Translations under genes and position numbers: made by a program
Shown: in pieces, positions 1-10,674 of the stretch
Layout of the letters: each line of letters starts with the position of its first letter
How positions within the stretch are numbered: position 1 is the first letter of the stretch
Assembly: GCF_000092425.1 (NCBI RefSeq)
Contig: NC_014221.1
Location: 90,001-154,000 of the forward strand
Reading direction: 5' to 3'
DNA length: 64,000 bases
Origin: Truepera radiovictrix DSM 17093
GTDB taxonomy: Bacteria; Deinococcota; Deinococci; Deinococcales; Trueperaceae
Notes under the pieces: generated by a model
Database searches by the model: none
What the model saw: only the letters and a program-made list of their open reading frames with translations
Told to the model about the DNA's origin: nothing

Positions 1-1331
<1,331 letters not shown>

Positions 1332-1382
1332 CTAGTTTATGGACTCATCCCCCTTATCGCCGTTTCGCTGTCGTTATTTTGC

Positions 1383-1500
<118 letters not shown>

Positions 1501-1514
1501 CCTTATCTTGAGGT

Positions 1515-1546
1515 GCGCTCATCGGCTACGGCTGGTGGGCGCTTTT
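1515..1546 (+). terminator. Rho-independent terminator of the 23S-5S operon
   Basis: GCGCTCATC at 1515-1523 pairs, with G-U pairs, with GGTGGGCGC at 1534-1542, followed directly by TTTT. It sits 15 bases after the 5S gene. Confidence 0.7.
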
Positions 1547-1793
1547 CTTGTTTTGCCCCTTTTCGCCCCTTTAATTCACTGAGCTCAGTACCGACTCTAC
1601 CTCAAAGGTGTAGAGCATGGACGCAGCTTTGCGTCCCTAGTATGGGCCTGGTATGGGGCAGCAGGCGAGCCTTCAAACCCTGTGGCTTTCAGCAGTGTTC
1701 GTGGCGCAGAAGCTCTCACCACAAGACAGCCTGGTTGCCGACTGCAGCAAAGCTGCTCTCGAGCCCACAGGTCTACAAGCAAATCGGGTCTAT

Positions 1794-1825
1794 AAACAAA
1801 CGAGGTCCGGACGCAACTCCGGACC
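1794..1825 (-). terminator. Terminator-like hairpin after the protease gene
   Basis: GGTCCGGA (1804-1811) and TCCGGACC (1818-1825) form a perfect 8-bp stem with a 6-nt loop. On the minus strand it is followed by a T-rich run (CGTTTGTTT), fitting an intrinsic terminator for the leftward protease operon ending at 1876. The rest of 1547-1793 has no gene I can support. Confidence 0.55.
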
Positions 1826-1875
1826 TTCGCCACTGCTTTGAGTACGGCTTCCTCAGGCCTCGAGCGGCGCCGCGC

Positions 1876-4434
1876 TTACTCGGTAGGTGGGTTCAGGTGG
1901 CGTGTAACGCTGAAGTTGTAGGGGCCGGTGGTGGCGTTTTGCGGGTTGATCGCGTCCCAGGGGGCGACGACGAAGTAGTAGAGGCCACCCGTCTGTGAGG
2001 CATAAAGGACCCTCGAGGCGCGCCCGTTGTAGTCGTCGTTAAAGGCGACCTGTTGACCCGCCTCGTTGTAGACGCCCAACAGGGTGTCGGGCTGCCCGTC
2101 GACAGCGGTCACGATGTCCCCGACGACCGTCGCGCCAGCGGGCACCTCCACCTGGAAGATGTCGGTGTCGCCTTCGGTGAGCTCGGCGTCGAGGGCGCTG
2201 CCCAAGGGGATCCTCTGGGCGTCGGTGAAGTCGATGTTCTGAATCGAGGTGCCGATGACCACCGCCGAGCCGTTGGGCTCTTCCTCCTCGCCGATGTAGC
2301 GCGCGATGTCGAGGTCATAGAGGTTAAAGGGGCTGTTGCTCCCCTCGAGCCCGCTCGTCTCCGTCACCTCGATGTAGGCGAGGCCGTCTTCGGGCGCTTC
2401 GAACTCGACGAAGGGGTTGAGGGTAAAGGCCTGGGTGCTGCCGCTCTGGGCGATCGGCGTGCCGGAGGCGTCGTAGACCGTGAGCGCCGGGGCGACGTTC
2501 CCCGAGGCGGTTTTCAGGCTCGCGCGGTAGACGCTGCCGGCCGTGACGGGGATGCTGTAGACGTCGACGTCGCTCGCAGCTTCCGGGTCGTAGAGGCTCG
2601 CGCGCACGGTGACGCCGACCTCCTCGAGCTCGGCAGCCGTCTCCAGGGTGTTGTTGGGTTCGAAGGGGTCTTCGAAGGGGCTCAGCTCGAGCGCCAACCG
2701 CACCGCCGTGGCTTCGCCGGGGCGGATCTCTACGCTCGTCTGCGCGGTTCCGACCTCGATGCCGTGGACCGACCGGTAGGGTCCGCTGGCCTGAAGGGTG
2801 TAGCGACCCGACGGCATCTGCTGAAAGAGGCCGATGCCCAGGGGGGTGAGCAGGGTGCCGTCGGACGTTTGGGTGTACTTCACCGCGGCGTCCCCGTCTT
2901 CCGGGATGAGCGTGAGCCCAACCTGCGGGACGCGGATGTCGGGGTTACCCGCCCACACGACCTCGGCGAGGAGGGAACCGCCGTCGGGGATGGGGTCGCC
3001 GGAGAGCACCCGGGCCACGGCCGCCGCCGAGTCGGCGATGCCCGCGCCCAGCGCGCTGCGCTCGTAACCGCTCGGTTGGAAGGCCGTTTCAGTCAAAACG
3101 CGCTGCACCTGAGCGGCGCTCGGGAGGGCGGTGATGTTGCCCTCGGCGTCGCGTTCGGCGCCCGCTTCGAGGATGAGCGCTGCGGTGCCGGCGACCGCTG
3201 GGCTCGAGAACGAGGTGCCGTTGATGTAGGTGTAGGCGACCTCCGGCTCCTCCTCGCTGCACGAGGCGCCGTCGGGGGTCGCGAAGATGCAGCCCCGCGT
3301 GGTGGTCGTCCAGATGTTCTCCCCCGGGGCGGCGAGGTCGAGGTGCAACCCGCGGTTGGAGAAGTTCGTACGCGTCCCCCGCGCGGTCGTCGCCGCGACG
3401 TTGATGAGCCCGGGGTTCCACGAGGGGAACGAAGGCCCTTCGGTCGGCGTATTGCCCGCCGAGGTCACCAGCACGATCCCCGAGGCGAGCATCAGGTCCA
3501 TTGTGTCCTTGATGAGTTGGTTGTAGAAGGCGCCGCCCCACGACATGTTGACGATGTGGACGTACGGCCCCGTCTCGGGGTCGGTGCCGGGGGCGCGGTC
3601 GTCGCCGCCGAAGGCGAAGTCGGGGCCCAACACTGCAAAGATCGCCGAGTTGACGATGGCGCTCAGCACCAGACCGCCCTGCTCGGGTTCGTTGATCGCC
3701 AAGGGGACGATGCTGGCGCCGTAGGCGGTACCGCGCCCGCCGAGGTCGTTGCCGACCGCCGCCGCGGTCCCCGCGACCGACGTGCCGTGAAAGCCGACGC
3801 CGTCGTGCGGCGTTTCGGGGGTAATGAGAGCGGCTTCGATGGGAACCTCGGGGTTCGAGGCGGCGAAACCGTCGAAGCCCGGGTAGAACATGTTGTCGAC
3901 CAAGTCGGGGTGGCGGTGGTCGATAAAGTCGTCGTGGATGCCGATGCGGATGCCGCTGCCGGAGACCCCTTGGCTCCACGCCCCGAGCGAATTCATCTGC
4001 CGGTGCATCCACTGCCGGCCAAACTCGGGGTCGGAGACGCTGACCTGGGTGGGCGAAAGGGCGGTCGTCGCGACGCCCCGAGCCGGTTCGGGCCGAAAGT
4101 GCACGAGGTTGGGTTCGGCGTAGCGCACCCCCTCGAGCCGTTCGGCGCTGACCTTGGCTTTGGGGACGCTGAGGCGCGGCGGCAGCTGCAGGAGCGCGGC
4201 GCGCAGGAGTGGCCAGTCTTGCTGCACGGTAGCGCCGAGCCGGCGCGCGATGGCCTCGGGGGAGGCGCCCTCGCGGTAGCCGACGATGAGCTGGCCGCGG
4301 ATAAAGCTCTGGTCGCCGACGCGGTCGATGGTGTAGGAGGGCGTGGGGTTGCGGACGCTGGGGGCGGGCGGGTTGAGGGTGCACGCGGCGAGCGCTAGGG
4401 CGAGGAGCAGCGTGCCGATAACAGAGCGCGTCAC
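1876..4434 (-). CDS. Subtilisin-like serine protease lipoprotein (S8 family)
   Basis: Secreted, lipid-anchored S8 protease of 852 aa. The N-terminus is a lipoprotein signal peptide with lipobox LAAC and lipidated Cys18. A propeptide or inhibitor-like segment follows (about 40-115). The catalytic domain (about 145-475) carries Asp168 in a GIHDDFIDHRHPDL block, His216 in GFHGTSVAGT, oxyanion Asn328 in SAGN and Ser408 in NGTSFSSPAVAG. The usual DTG after the Asp reads DDF. The C-terminal third holds two PPC-like beta domains (about 595-700 and 745-840). Translation starts at GTG with AGGAGG upstream. It lies 9 bp after the lipoprotein gene at 4444-6117, so the two are probably one operon. Confidence 0.9.
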   Translation of the reverse strand: MTRSVIGTLLLALALAACTLNPPAPSVRNPTPSYTIDRVGDQSFIRGQLIVGYREGASPEAIARRLGATVQQDWPLLRAALLQLPPRLSVPKAKVSAERLEGVRYAEPNLVHFRPEPARGVATTALSPTQVSVSDPEFGRQWMHRQMNSLGAWSQGVSGSGIRIGIHDDFIDHRHPDLVDNMFYPGFDGFAASNPEVPIEAALITPETPHDGVGFHGTSVAGTAAAVGNDLGGRGTAYGASIVPLAINEPEQGGLVLSAIVNSAIFAVLGPDFAFGGDDRAPGTDPETGPYVHIVNMSWGGAFYNQLIKDTMDLMLASGIVLVTSAGNTPTEGPSFPSWNPGLINVAATTARGTRTNFSNRGLHLDLAAPGENIWTTTTRGCIFATPDGASCSEEEPEVAYTYINGTSFSSPAVAGTAALILEAGAERDAEGNITALPSAAQVQRVLTETAFQPSGYERSALGAGIADSAAAVARVLSGDPIPDGGSLLAEVVWAGNPDIRVPQVGLTLIPEDGDAAVKYTQTSDGTLLTPLGIGLFQQMPSGRYTLQASGPYRSVHGIEVGTAQTSVEIRPGEATAVRLALELSPFEDPFEPNNTLETAAELEEVGVTVRASLYDPEAASDVDVYSIPVTAGSVYRASLKTASGNVAPALTVYDASGTPIAQSGSTQAFTLNPFVEFEAPEDGLAYIEVTETSGLEGSNSPFNLYDLDIARYIGEEEEPNGSAVVIGTSIQNIDFTDAQRIPLGSALDAELTEGDTDIFQVEVPAGATVVGDIVTAVDGQPDTLLGVYNEAGQQVAFNDDYNGRASRVLYASQTGGLYYFVVAPWDAINPQNATTGPYNFSVTRHLNPPTE

Positions 4435-4443
4435 AAGGGCCTC

Positions 4444-6117
4444 CTAGAAGCTGCCGTCACCGGTCGAGAAGGTGTTGACCGGGCCGTCCGAAACCCCGAA
4501 GCCGACGCCGAGCAGGTCGAAAAAGTCGGCGGCGATGGAGACGGCGTTGACCCCTTCGACCTCGTTGTCTTCCGTGATGGTTCCGTTTGCCGTGACCGCG
4601 ATCGGCTGCCAGTCGTAGCCGTGAAACGGTTGCAGCGTCTCGTTGACGGCGGTGCCGTCGAAGTTGTGGGGGATGCCGCCCGCGGTGATGCCGCTGTCAT
4701 CGCGCAAGACGGCCACCCACTCGACCGGGCTGCCTTCGGCGTGAACGCGGTCTAGCACCAGCGCGCCGATAAAGAGCAAGCTGCTGCGGTTCTCTACGGA
4801 GAACTCGTAGACGGGGGAGACCGAGACGTTGGTCGCGTTGTTGCTGGGGGAGAGCGCGTTCACGTAAAAGGCGGGCAGGGGGGTGACGCTGCTGTCGCCG
4901 GAGAGGGTGTTCTGGTCGCCCAAGATCGCCTCGATGCGGTAGGTGGCCTCGACGCCCGCCTCGAGCCCGGCGGTGGCGTCGCGGAAGGTGCAGATGATCC
5001 CCGCGTCCGGGTCGAGCGGGCCGGGCTGCTCGTCTTCGGTGAGCGTGGCGCAGATCTGCTCCGGACCGACCTGCCCGATGGGCCAGAAGCGGCCCTGGGT
5101 GGCGAGCCGACGGTGCACCCGAAACGCCGTGGGGAGCGCCCCACCCTGGTAGGCGAAGTCGACGTCGACCCAGGTGATGACCTCGTCTAGGGCGTTTTGC
5201 GGCCCCAGCGTCGGCGCTCCCCCTCGAGCCTCGGTGGCGAGGCGTTGCAGCGCGCTGACGTCGTTGTTGCGAACGGCGTCTAAAAGCGCGCGTCCGTCGA
5301 AGGGGCGGATCCGGCTGAGCGGTCCGAAAACGGCCGTGTCGCCGAAGGTCACCGCGAACGCCCCCAGATTGGTGACCTCGGCGAGCCGCCCTGCGGTTTC
5401 GGCCGGGGTGATGGTGACGTAACGGATCACCTCGGTGCGGTTGAAGTTGACGTCGTAAGCCACCACGTGGAGGCTGGTCTCGCCGCTAAAGGCGGCCGTG
5501 GGCAGGTTGACGGTGGTCTCGACCCCGCCGTCGAAGGGGAAGAGCGTCCCGGGGACGGCGGCGTTGAGAAAGCCCGAGGTGCCGCGGCTGGTTCCCAAAG
5601 CGGCGGTACCGAAGCTGAAAAAGCCGTTGCTTTCGGGGGAGGCGACGGTGCCGCTCACCGTAAAGCTGAGCGCCCCCTCGGGGCCCCCGGGGAAGCTGTC
5701 CCCGTTCTCGACGCTAATGCTCAGCGTCGGGGGGATCGTCGGCAAAAAGGGGTCGAACGCCTCGGCCTGGATCGTGTCGTACCTGGTCTCGGCCTGGTCG
5801 TCGACCCGCAGCCCCTCGACCCTCGAGGTGGCGTAACCGTCTTGCGTAAAGGTGAGGGTGTGCAGGCCCGCCGGGACGTCCATGATGCGGTAGAGGCCGC
5901 TTTCGTCGGTAACCGCGCTCAAGTCGGTGCCGGCGACTGCAACGGTGGTGCCCGCGACGTTGGTGCCCGCCTTGCGGTTGACGACGTACCCCGCGATGCT
6001 GCCCGTGCCGGGTTGCCAGGTGGTCTGATCGAGAGGGGGGGTGCCGCTTGGGGTCCGCGCGCACGCCGCGAGCAGGAGGAGCAGGGCAAAAAGCGCCCGT
6101 CTGGGAGTTCGTCTCAT
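4444..6117 (-). CDS. Lipoprotein with carboxypeptidase-regulatory-like domain
   Basis: 557-aa predicted surface lipoprotein of unknown function. The signal peptide is short and ends in a LAAC lipobox (Cys19). Residues about 38-105 look like a CarboxypepD_reg/CNA-B-type beta sandwich (GSIAGYVVNRKAG start, TDESGLYRIMDVPAGLHT core). The rest is beta-rich with Ig-like segments and no catalytic motif I recognise. The ATG start has GGAGG 8 bases upstream. It is first in an apparent two-gene operon with the S8 protease, so it may be a surface partner or substrate-binding companion; that is inference from position only. Confidence 0.75.
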   Translation of the reverse strand: MRRTPRRALFALLLLLAACARTPSGTPPLDQTTWQPGTGSIAGYVVNRKAGTNVAGTTVAVAGTDLSAVTDESGLYRIMDVPAGLHTLTFTQDGYATSRVEGLRVDDQAETRYDTIQAEAFDPFLPTIPPTLSISVENGDSFPGGPEGALSFTVSGTVASPESNGFFSFGTAALGTSRGTSGFLNAAVPGTLFPFDGGVETTVNLPTAAFSGETSLHVVAYDVNFNRTEVIRYVTITPAETAGRLAEVTNLGAFAVTFGDTAVFGPLSRIRPFDGRALLDAVRNNDVSALQRLATEARGGAPTLGPQNALDEVITWVDVDFAYQGGALPTAFRVHRRLATQGRFWPIGQVGPEQICATLTEDEQPGPLDPDAGIICTFRDATAGLEAGVEATYRIEAILGDQNTLSGDSSVTPLPAFYVNALSPSNNATNVSVSPVYEFSVENRSSLLFIGALVLDRVHAEGSPVEWVAVLRDDSGITAGGIPHNFDGTAVNETLQPFHGYDWQPIAVTANGTITEDNEVEGVNAVSIAADFFDLLGVGFGVSDGPVNTFSTGDGSF

Positions 6118-6611
6118 GGCTGCCTCCGTGAAACGGATCGTCTTCCGGATGACGTGAGGAGTTCTGTCGCGCTCCGGAGCACGCTCCGGAAGCCGCTTTT
6201 CGCCGGTGACCTGACGCCTCCTCTCCGGCTCAAAGAGCCTTCACGAACCTCATGCAGGCTGCGCGTATTAAACCACATTCGGTCGTCCGAAAACGTGTCT
6301 ACCGAAGGGGCGAGCGCTCTGCCAAAGCGCTTTTTGGGGGTCCTACCAGACCGAGGAAGCTTCGCCGGGTGGCGCACACGCGAAGGCTCGGCGACGTGCT
6401 ATTGTCACTAGGGTTTTGGCGGCCCTGACGCTGTCCGGCACGCAAGCGCTCAACGGCTCTGACCGCAGCGTCGACGAGCCCGGCGCCCCGGTGGCGCGAA
6501 CCGTACGGTAACGGGTCCCGCACCCAGCAAAGGTGACATCGAGCGCTGGTATCTCGACCTTCGGTCAGCGTGTGCGCCTGACCGACTCGCCGGTAGGAGG
6601 AGGCTTCGGTT
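6118..6611. other. Intergenic region between the lipoprotein gene and speA
   Basis: 494 bases between divergent genes. I see no convincing gene: the longest ORF (6299-6631, minus) has no recognisable protein pattern. The region should hold both promoters, but no -35/-10 pair stands out. Confidence 0.5.
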
Positions 6612-8525
6612 TTGAAAAGCGTGCTAGACAAGCGGCGGCTCAGCGCGAGCGACGCAGCCGACCTCTACGGGGTGCCGACCTGGAATGGCGGCTACTTCCA
6701 GATCGGCGCTGGCGGTCTTATGGAGGTCGTCACCGGCGAACGCGAGCGCGTGCCCCTGCCCGACATCATCGCGGAGCTGCGCGAGCGCGGCGTCTCCCTG
6801 CCGCTTATCCTGCGCTTCCCGCAGATTTTGGAAAACCGCTTAGAGCGCCTTAACCGCGCCTTTGCAGAGGCGCGGGAGAAGTTCGGCTACGAGAGTCACT
6901 ACCAAGGGGTGTTCCCCATCAAGGTCAACCAGCGCCGCGTCGTCGTCGAGACGCTCGCCGAGGCGGGGGCGCGCTTTCGCACGGGGGTCGAAGCGGGTAG
7001 CAAGGCGGAGCTGGCGCTCTGCTTGGTGCAAGACATCCACCCCGAAGCGCTCCTATGCTGCAACGGTTTCAAAGACGACGACTTTATCCGCCTCGCGCTC
7101 TGGGGGCGGCGGCTCGGCAAAAACGTGGTGATCACGCTCGAGAAATTCACCGAGCTCGCGCGCGTGCTGCGTATCAGCGAGGAGATGGGCATTCGGCCGG
7201 CGTTGGGGCTGCGCTACAAGCTGCACGCCCAGGGCTCCGGGCAGTGGGAGGACTCGGGCGGCGACCGCGCCAAGTTCGGCCTCAGCACGAGCGAGATGCT
7301 GAGCGTCACGCAGAGTTTGCGCGAGCGGGGGATGCTGGACACGCTGGTGATGGTGCACTGCCACGTGGGTTCGCAGGTGACCGACATCCGCAAAATTCGC
7401 ACGGCCGTGCGTGAGGCGGCGCAGACCTACGTCGAGCTGCGCGAGCTCGGCGTCGAGATCCGTTACCTCAACGTCGGGGGCGGGTTGGCGGTCGACTACG
7501 ACGGTTCGAAGACGAGCTTTTACGCCTCGGCCAACTACGGGTTGCAGGAGTACGCCGACACAGTGGTCTACACGGTGTTGGAGACCTGTCAACAGGCGTC
7601 GGTGCCGCACCCCGTGCTCGTGTCCGAGTCCGGGCGCGCGCTCACGGCGCACCACGCCCTGTTGGTGCTGCCGGTGATCGACGTCGTGGGGCCCACCAAA
7701 ACGGCCGTGACGCTCCCGCCGCTGGAGGGGGAGCCGCACACGCTGGTCGCCGACATGCGCGAACTTTTAGAGACGCTCAGCGTCAAAAACTACCGCGAGG
7801 TCTTCTACGACGCGGCGAGCAACAAAGACACCATGCATAGCCTTTTCGACCTCGGCTATTTGAGCATCACCGAGCGCGCGCACGTCGAGGAGCTCTACAA
7901 CCGCATCCTCGCCAAAATCGCCCGCATCATCCGCGACCTCGACTACGTCCCGGACGACTTCGAGGATCTGCCCAAACTGCTGGCGGACAAGTACATCTGC
8001 AACTTCAGCCTCTTCCAGAGCCTCCCCGACCACTGGGCGATCGGTGCGCTTTTTCCCATCGTCCCCCTTTCGCGCCTCGACGAGCCGCCCACCCGCGACG
8101 CGACGCTCGTCGACATCACCTGCGATTCGGACGGCAAGATTGAGAAGTTCATCGACCTGCGCGACGTCAAAGCGACCCTGCGGCTGCACGAGGTGCGCAA
8201 GGGCGAGCCGTACTACTTGGGGGTCTTTTTGATGGGCGCCTATCAGGACGTGCTCGCCAACGCCCACAACCTCTTCGGCCGCGTCAACGAGGCGCACGTG
8301 CGCGTCTCCGAGGACGGCTTTACGGTCGAGCGCATCGTCAACGGTCAGAAGGCGCGGCGGGTCATCGAGAACATGGGGTACGAGGCGCCGCAGCTGCGCG
8401 CTTGGCTCTTCGAGGAGGCCGAGGAGGCGCGCGCCGAGGGGCGCCTTTCGGCCGAGGAGGCGGAGGCGCTGGTGGCGACCTACAACGCTGAGCTCGTCGG
8501 CTACACCTACCTCGAGGATATCTAG
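6612..8525 (+). CDS. speA: Biosynthetic arginine decarboxylase
   Basis: PLP-dependent fold-III decarboxylase converting arginine to agmatine, the first step of the agmatine route to polyamines. At 637 aa it has the normal SpeA length. Visible motifs are the PLP lysine Lys104 in FPIKVNQRR, HCHVGSQ, the ESGRALTAHHA segment and the C-terminal CDSDGKI block whose Cys is the substrate-side active-site residue in this family. The start is TTG at 6612 with AGGAGG about 9 bases upstream. It stands alone, but polyamine genes recur in the window: a deoxyhypusine-synthase-like enzyme at 13.9 kb and a polyamine degradation/uptake locus at 46-53 kb. Confidence 0.95.
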   Translation: MKSVLDKRRLSASDAADLYGVPTWNGGYFQIGAGGLMEVVTGERERVPLPDIIAELRERGVSLPLILRFPQILENRLERLNRAFAEAREKFGYESHYQGVFPIKVNQRRVVVETLAEAGARFRTGVEAGSKAELALCLVQDIHPEALLCCNGFKDDDFIRLALWGRRLGKNVVITLEKFTELARVLRISEEMGIRPALGLRYKLHAQGSGQWEDSGGDRAKFGLSTSEMLSVTQSLRERGMLDTLVMVHCHVGSQVTDIRKIRTAVREAAQTYVELRELGVEIRYLNVGGGLAVDYDGSKTSFYASANYGLQEYADTVVYTVLETCQQASVPHPVLVSESGRALTAHHALLVLPVIDVVGPTKTAVTLPPLEGEPHTLVADMRELLETLSVKNYREVFYDAASNKDTMHSLFDLGYLSITERAHVEELYNRILAKIARIIRDLDYVPDDFEDLPKLLADKYICNFSLFQSLPDHWAIGALFPIVPLSRLDEPPTRDATLVDITCDSDGKIEKFIDLRDVKATLRLHEVRKGEPYYLGVFLMGAYQDVLANAHNLFGRVNEAHVRVSEDGFTVERIVNGQKARRVIENMGYEAPQLRAWLFEEAEEARAEGRLSAEEAEALVATYNAELVGYTYLEDI

Positions 8526-8589
8526 GGCGAGATAGCTAGCGGGGCCCACCCCAGACGGCGCGGCGGGGCGTGCGTGTTGCCCCGCAGAC

Positions 8590-8618
8590 TTGCCAAGGGG
8601 GCGAGCGTTTGTTAAACT
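8590..8618 (+). promoter_or_regulatory. Promoter of tRNA-Asn
   Basis: TTGCCA (8590-8595) and TAAACT (8613-8618) are separated by 17 bases and lie 26 bases before the tRNA, a good sigma-70-type match. Confidence 0.6.
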
Positions 8619-8644
8619 ACCCCTTGCCCCTAAGGGGCGCGCGT

Positions 8645-8719
<75 letters not shown>

Positions 8720-8836
8720 AAAGAAAAGCCGTCAGAGACGGCAAAAGTAAAACCCGCCGGGAGTGGCGGGTTCTCTTTTTGGGTGCGTTTGCACCTTATT
8801 TGCACCTACGGTACAGCTTCAGTTAGGCTCACCGCG
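8720..8836 (+). repeat. tRNA 3'-flank repeat, copy A
   Basis: 117 bases directly after the CCA end of tRNA-Asn. They align at roughly 85% identity by eye with the 118 bases after tRNA-Ile2 at 22543-22660 (opposite strand). Shared parts are a CCCGCC/GGCGGG terminator, the block GTGCGTTTGCACC, a second TTTGCACCTAC, and the end CAGTTAGGCTCACCGCG. The two copies are inverted and point at each other. Confidence 0.85.
8753..8780 (+). terminator. Terminator after tRNA-Asn
   Basis: CCCGCC (8753-8758) pairs with GGCGGG (8765-8770), then TTCTCTTTTT. The same hairpin follows tRNA-Ile2 on the other strand. Confidence 0.75.
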
Positions 8837-8906
8837 TTCGGTGAGTAAGCCGACAGCGAGATGGGGGCGCGTCTTACGGGGCCAAGCCGTTGTGCCGAAG
8901 CCCCGT

Positions 8907-9905
8907 TCACCACCACCCCTTGCGCTTAAAGAACACGAGCAGCGACCCCCCGATGGTCACAAAGGTGGCCCAAGCGAAGAGGTAGCCGTAGCGCCAGGCG
9001 AACTCGGGTTCGTACTGAAAGTTCATCCCCCACACCCCTGCCAAAAAGGTCAGCGGCAAGAAGACGGTCGAGACGGTCGTCAGCGTGCGCATGACCTCGT
9101 TGAGGCGTTGGTTTTCGATGTTGAGGTAGACCTCGAGCAACCCCGTGAGCACGTCGCGCGCGGTGTCGAGGCCGTCGTAGACCCTGGCCAGGTGATCGGC
9201 GACGTCGCGCAGATAGAGCGCCCCTTCGGGGGAGAGCTCGCTCGCGTGCCGGGAGAGCTGCGCGACGTTTTCGCGGGCGCTAGAGGCGTGGCGACGGGCG
9301 GCGATCATCGTGCGCCGCAGCGTAAAGACCTCCTGGTAGAGGGGGCTTTCGCGTCGTCCTCCGCCGTGGTCCTCAAACGCGCGGCGCTCGAGCGCGTCGG
9401 TGCGGTCCTCGAGCTCGTCCAAAAAGGTGAAGAAGGTGTCCGTGCCGCGCTGCAGCAGGGTGTAGAGCACCTCGACGGGGGTGCGCTCGGCGAAGCGGTC
9501 GAGCTCCTGCCAGACGGCCTCGAGGTAGCCGACCGGTTCGTGGCGGAAGGTGATGAGCGCGCGCTGCTGGGGAAACCAGAAGAGGTCGATCTCCTCGGTA
9601 CGTTCGGTGAGCGCTCCGGGTTCGGCGAGGGTGCGGAAGATCAGGAAGAGGTGCTCGGGGTAGCGCTCGAAGCGGCTCCAGTGCTCGGTGGCGAGGGCGT
9701 CCTCGAGGGCGAGGGGGTTAAACGAGAAGCTCTCCTGGAGCGCCGCGACCTGCTCGCGGGTGGGGTTCTCGAGATCGATCCAGACGCCGTGACGTTGCCC
9801 GCACCAGGGCGCGTCGGCGCACGCTGAAAGGTCCTTGACGCGGATGTTGGGGTGCGGCGCTAGGGCGGGCTCGGGGTGGGGCGTGAGGGGCGCGGGGTCT
9901 GCCAT
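8907..9905 (-). CDS. corA: CorA-family divalent metal (Mg/Co) transporter
   Basis: Inner-membrane channel of the CorA family, which carries Mg2+ or related divalent cations as a pentamer. A long cytoplasmic helical domain precedes two C-terminal membrane helices. The signature GMN is present in GVWGMNFQYEPEF between the two helices, and the end KRKGWW is basic as usual. I start at the ATG at 9905 (MADPAPLTP), giving 332 aa; the open frame continues upstream but that part is atypical. It is divergent from the Clp-N gene, with about 150 bases between. Confidence 0.9.
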   Translation of the reverse strand: MADPAPLTPHPEPALAPHPNIRVKDLSACADAPWCGQRHGVWIDLENPTREQVAALQESFSFNPLALEDALATEHWSRFERYPEHLFLIFRTLAEPGALTERTEEIDLFWFPQQRALITFRHEPVGYLEAVWQELDRFAERTPVEVLYTLLQRGTDTFFTFLDELEDRTDALERRAFEDHGGGRRESPLYQEVFTLRRTMIAARRHASSARENVAQLSRHASELSPEGALYLRDVADHLARVYDGLDTARDVLTGLLEVYLNIENQRLNEVMRTLTTVSTVFLPLTFLAGVWGMNFQYEPEFAWRYGYLFAWATFVTIGGSLLVFFKRKGWW

Positions 9906-10056
9906 AGAGCGCAGCCTACTCGGACCGGCGGTGGCTTTGCCGCTTCGCGTGACATACGCCGCCCGCGGGGTTGGGGCCATCGCTAGAGCCGTCAAACACG
10001 CTGTTAAAAGCGTGATAGCGTTGAGGCCTAACGTAACTAGCGGAGGGGTGAGACGG

Positions 10057-10626
10057 TTGAACCACTTTGATCGTGGGGCAAGGTTGGTGGTTCACTTCGC
10101 GCGCGAGGAGAGCGCGCAGCTCGGCCACACCATGGTGGGGCCCGAACACCTGCTGCTGGGGCTGCTGCGCGAGGGCGGGGGCGGCGCTAGGGTGTTGCAC
10201 GAGCTGGGGTTGAGCCTCGAGGGGGCGCGCCGGCGCGTCGTCGCGCTCATCGGTGTCGGTGCCGGTCTGCCGCGCGGCGAGGTCGCCGCGCTCACCCCGA
10301 GCGCGCGCCTGGTGATGGCGTTCGCGCTCTCCGAAGCGCGCGCGCTTGGGAGCCGTTTGGTGACGACCGAACACCTGCTCCTCGGGCTCTTACGCGGCGG
10401 TGACGGGCTGGTTTTCAGGGTGCTGCAGCGCGCCGGGGTGGCGCCGAGCGAGCTTCGCCGCCGCCTTAAGCTCTCGGGCGCCGCTGCGGGGATGCCCGAG
10501 GAGCGGCTGCTGGCGCCCCTGTACTTTCGGGCTGCCCCCGAAGCGGCGCCCCCGCCCGCGACGGCGACCCGGGGGGGGTGGCGGCTGCTGGGGCGCGGGG
10601 CGCGGCACCTGCTGCGGCGGCGTTAG
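10057..10626 (+). CDS. Stand-alone Clp N-terminal repeat protein
   Basis: 189-aa protein made mainly of two Clp-N repeats. The first has HFAREESAQLGHTMVGPEHLLLGLLREG and the second has LVMAFALSEARALGSRLVTTEHLLLGLLRGG, split here by description only. In ClpA/ClpC these domains bind adaptors and substrates; here no AAA+ ATPase follows, so it may be an adaptor or a decoy. The C-terminus is Pro/Ala-rich and ends in a basic tail. The start is TTG at 10057 with GGAGGGG 9 bases upstream; an in-frame GTG at 10048 overlaps that site and is less likely. Confidence 0.75.
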   Translation: MNHFDRGARLVVHFAREESAQLGHTMVGPEHLLLGLLREGGGGARVLHELGLSLEGARRRVVALIGVGAGLPRGEVAALTPSARLVMAFALSEARALGSRLVTTEHLLLGLLRGGDGLVFRVLQRAGVAPSELRRRLKLSGAAAGMPEERLLAPLYFRAAPEAAPPPATATRGGWRLLGRGARHLLRRR

Positions 10627-10662
10627 GGGGTGCTGCTCGGAGCCGAACGGGGCGCGGGCTGC

Positions 10663-10668
10663 TATGCT
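10663..10668 (+). promoter_or_regulatory. -10 element for (leaderless) hisF
   Basis: TATGCT lies 6 bases before the GTG start of hisF, where there is no Shine-Dalgarno sequence. This is the spacing of leaderless transcripts in Deinococcus. Confidence 0.5.
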
Positions 10669-10674
10669 GCTAGG

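Noticed and set aside
2053-4398. 781-aa open frame on the plus strand
   Set aside because: It is the shadow of the minus-strand S8 protease gene, which has catalytic motifs, a lipobox and a ribosome site; the shadow is Arg/Gly/Asp-rich without domain pattern.
5467-6411. 314-aa open frame on the plus strand
   Set aside because: It lies opposite the lipoprotein gene and has no recognisable protein pattern or ribosome site.
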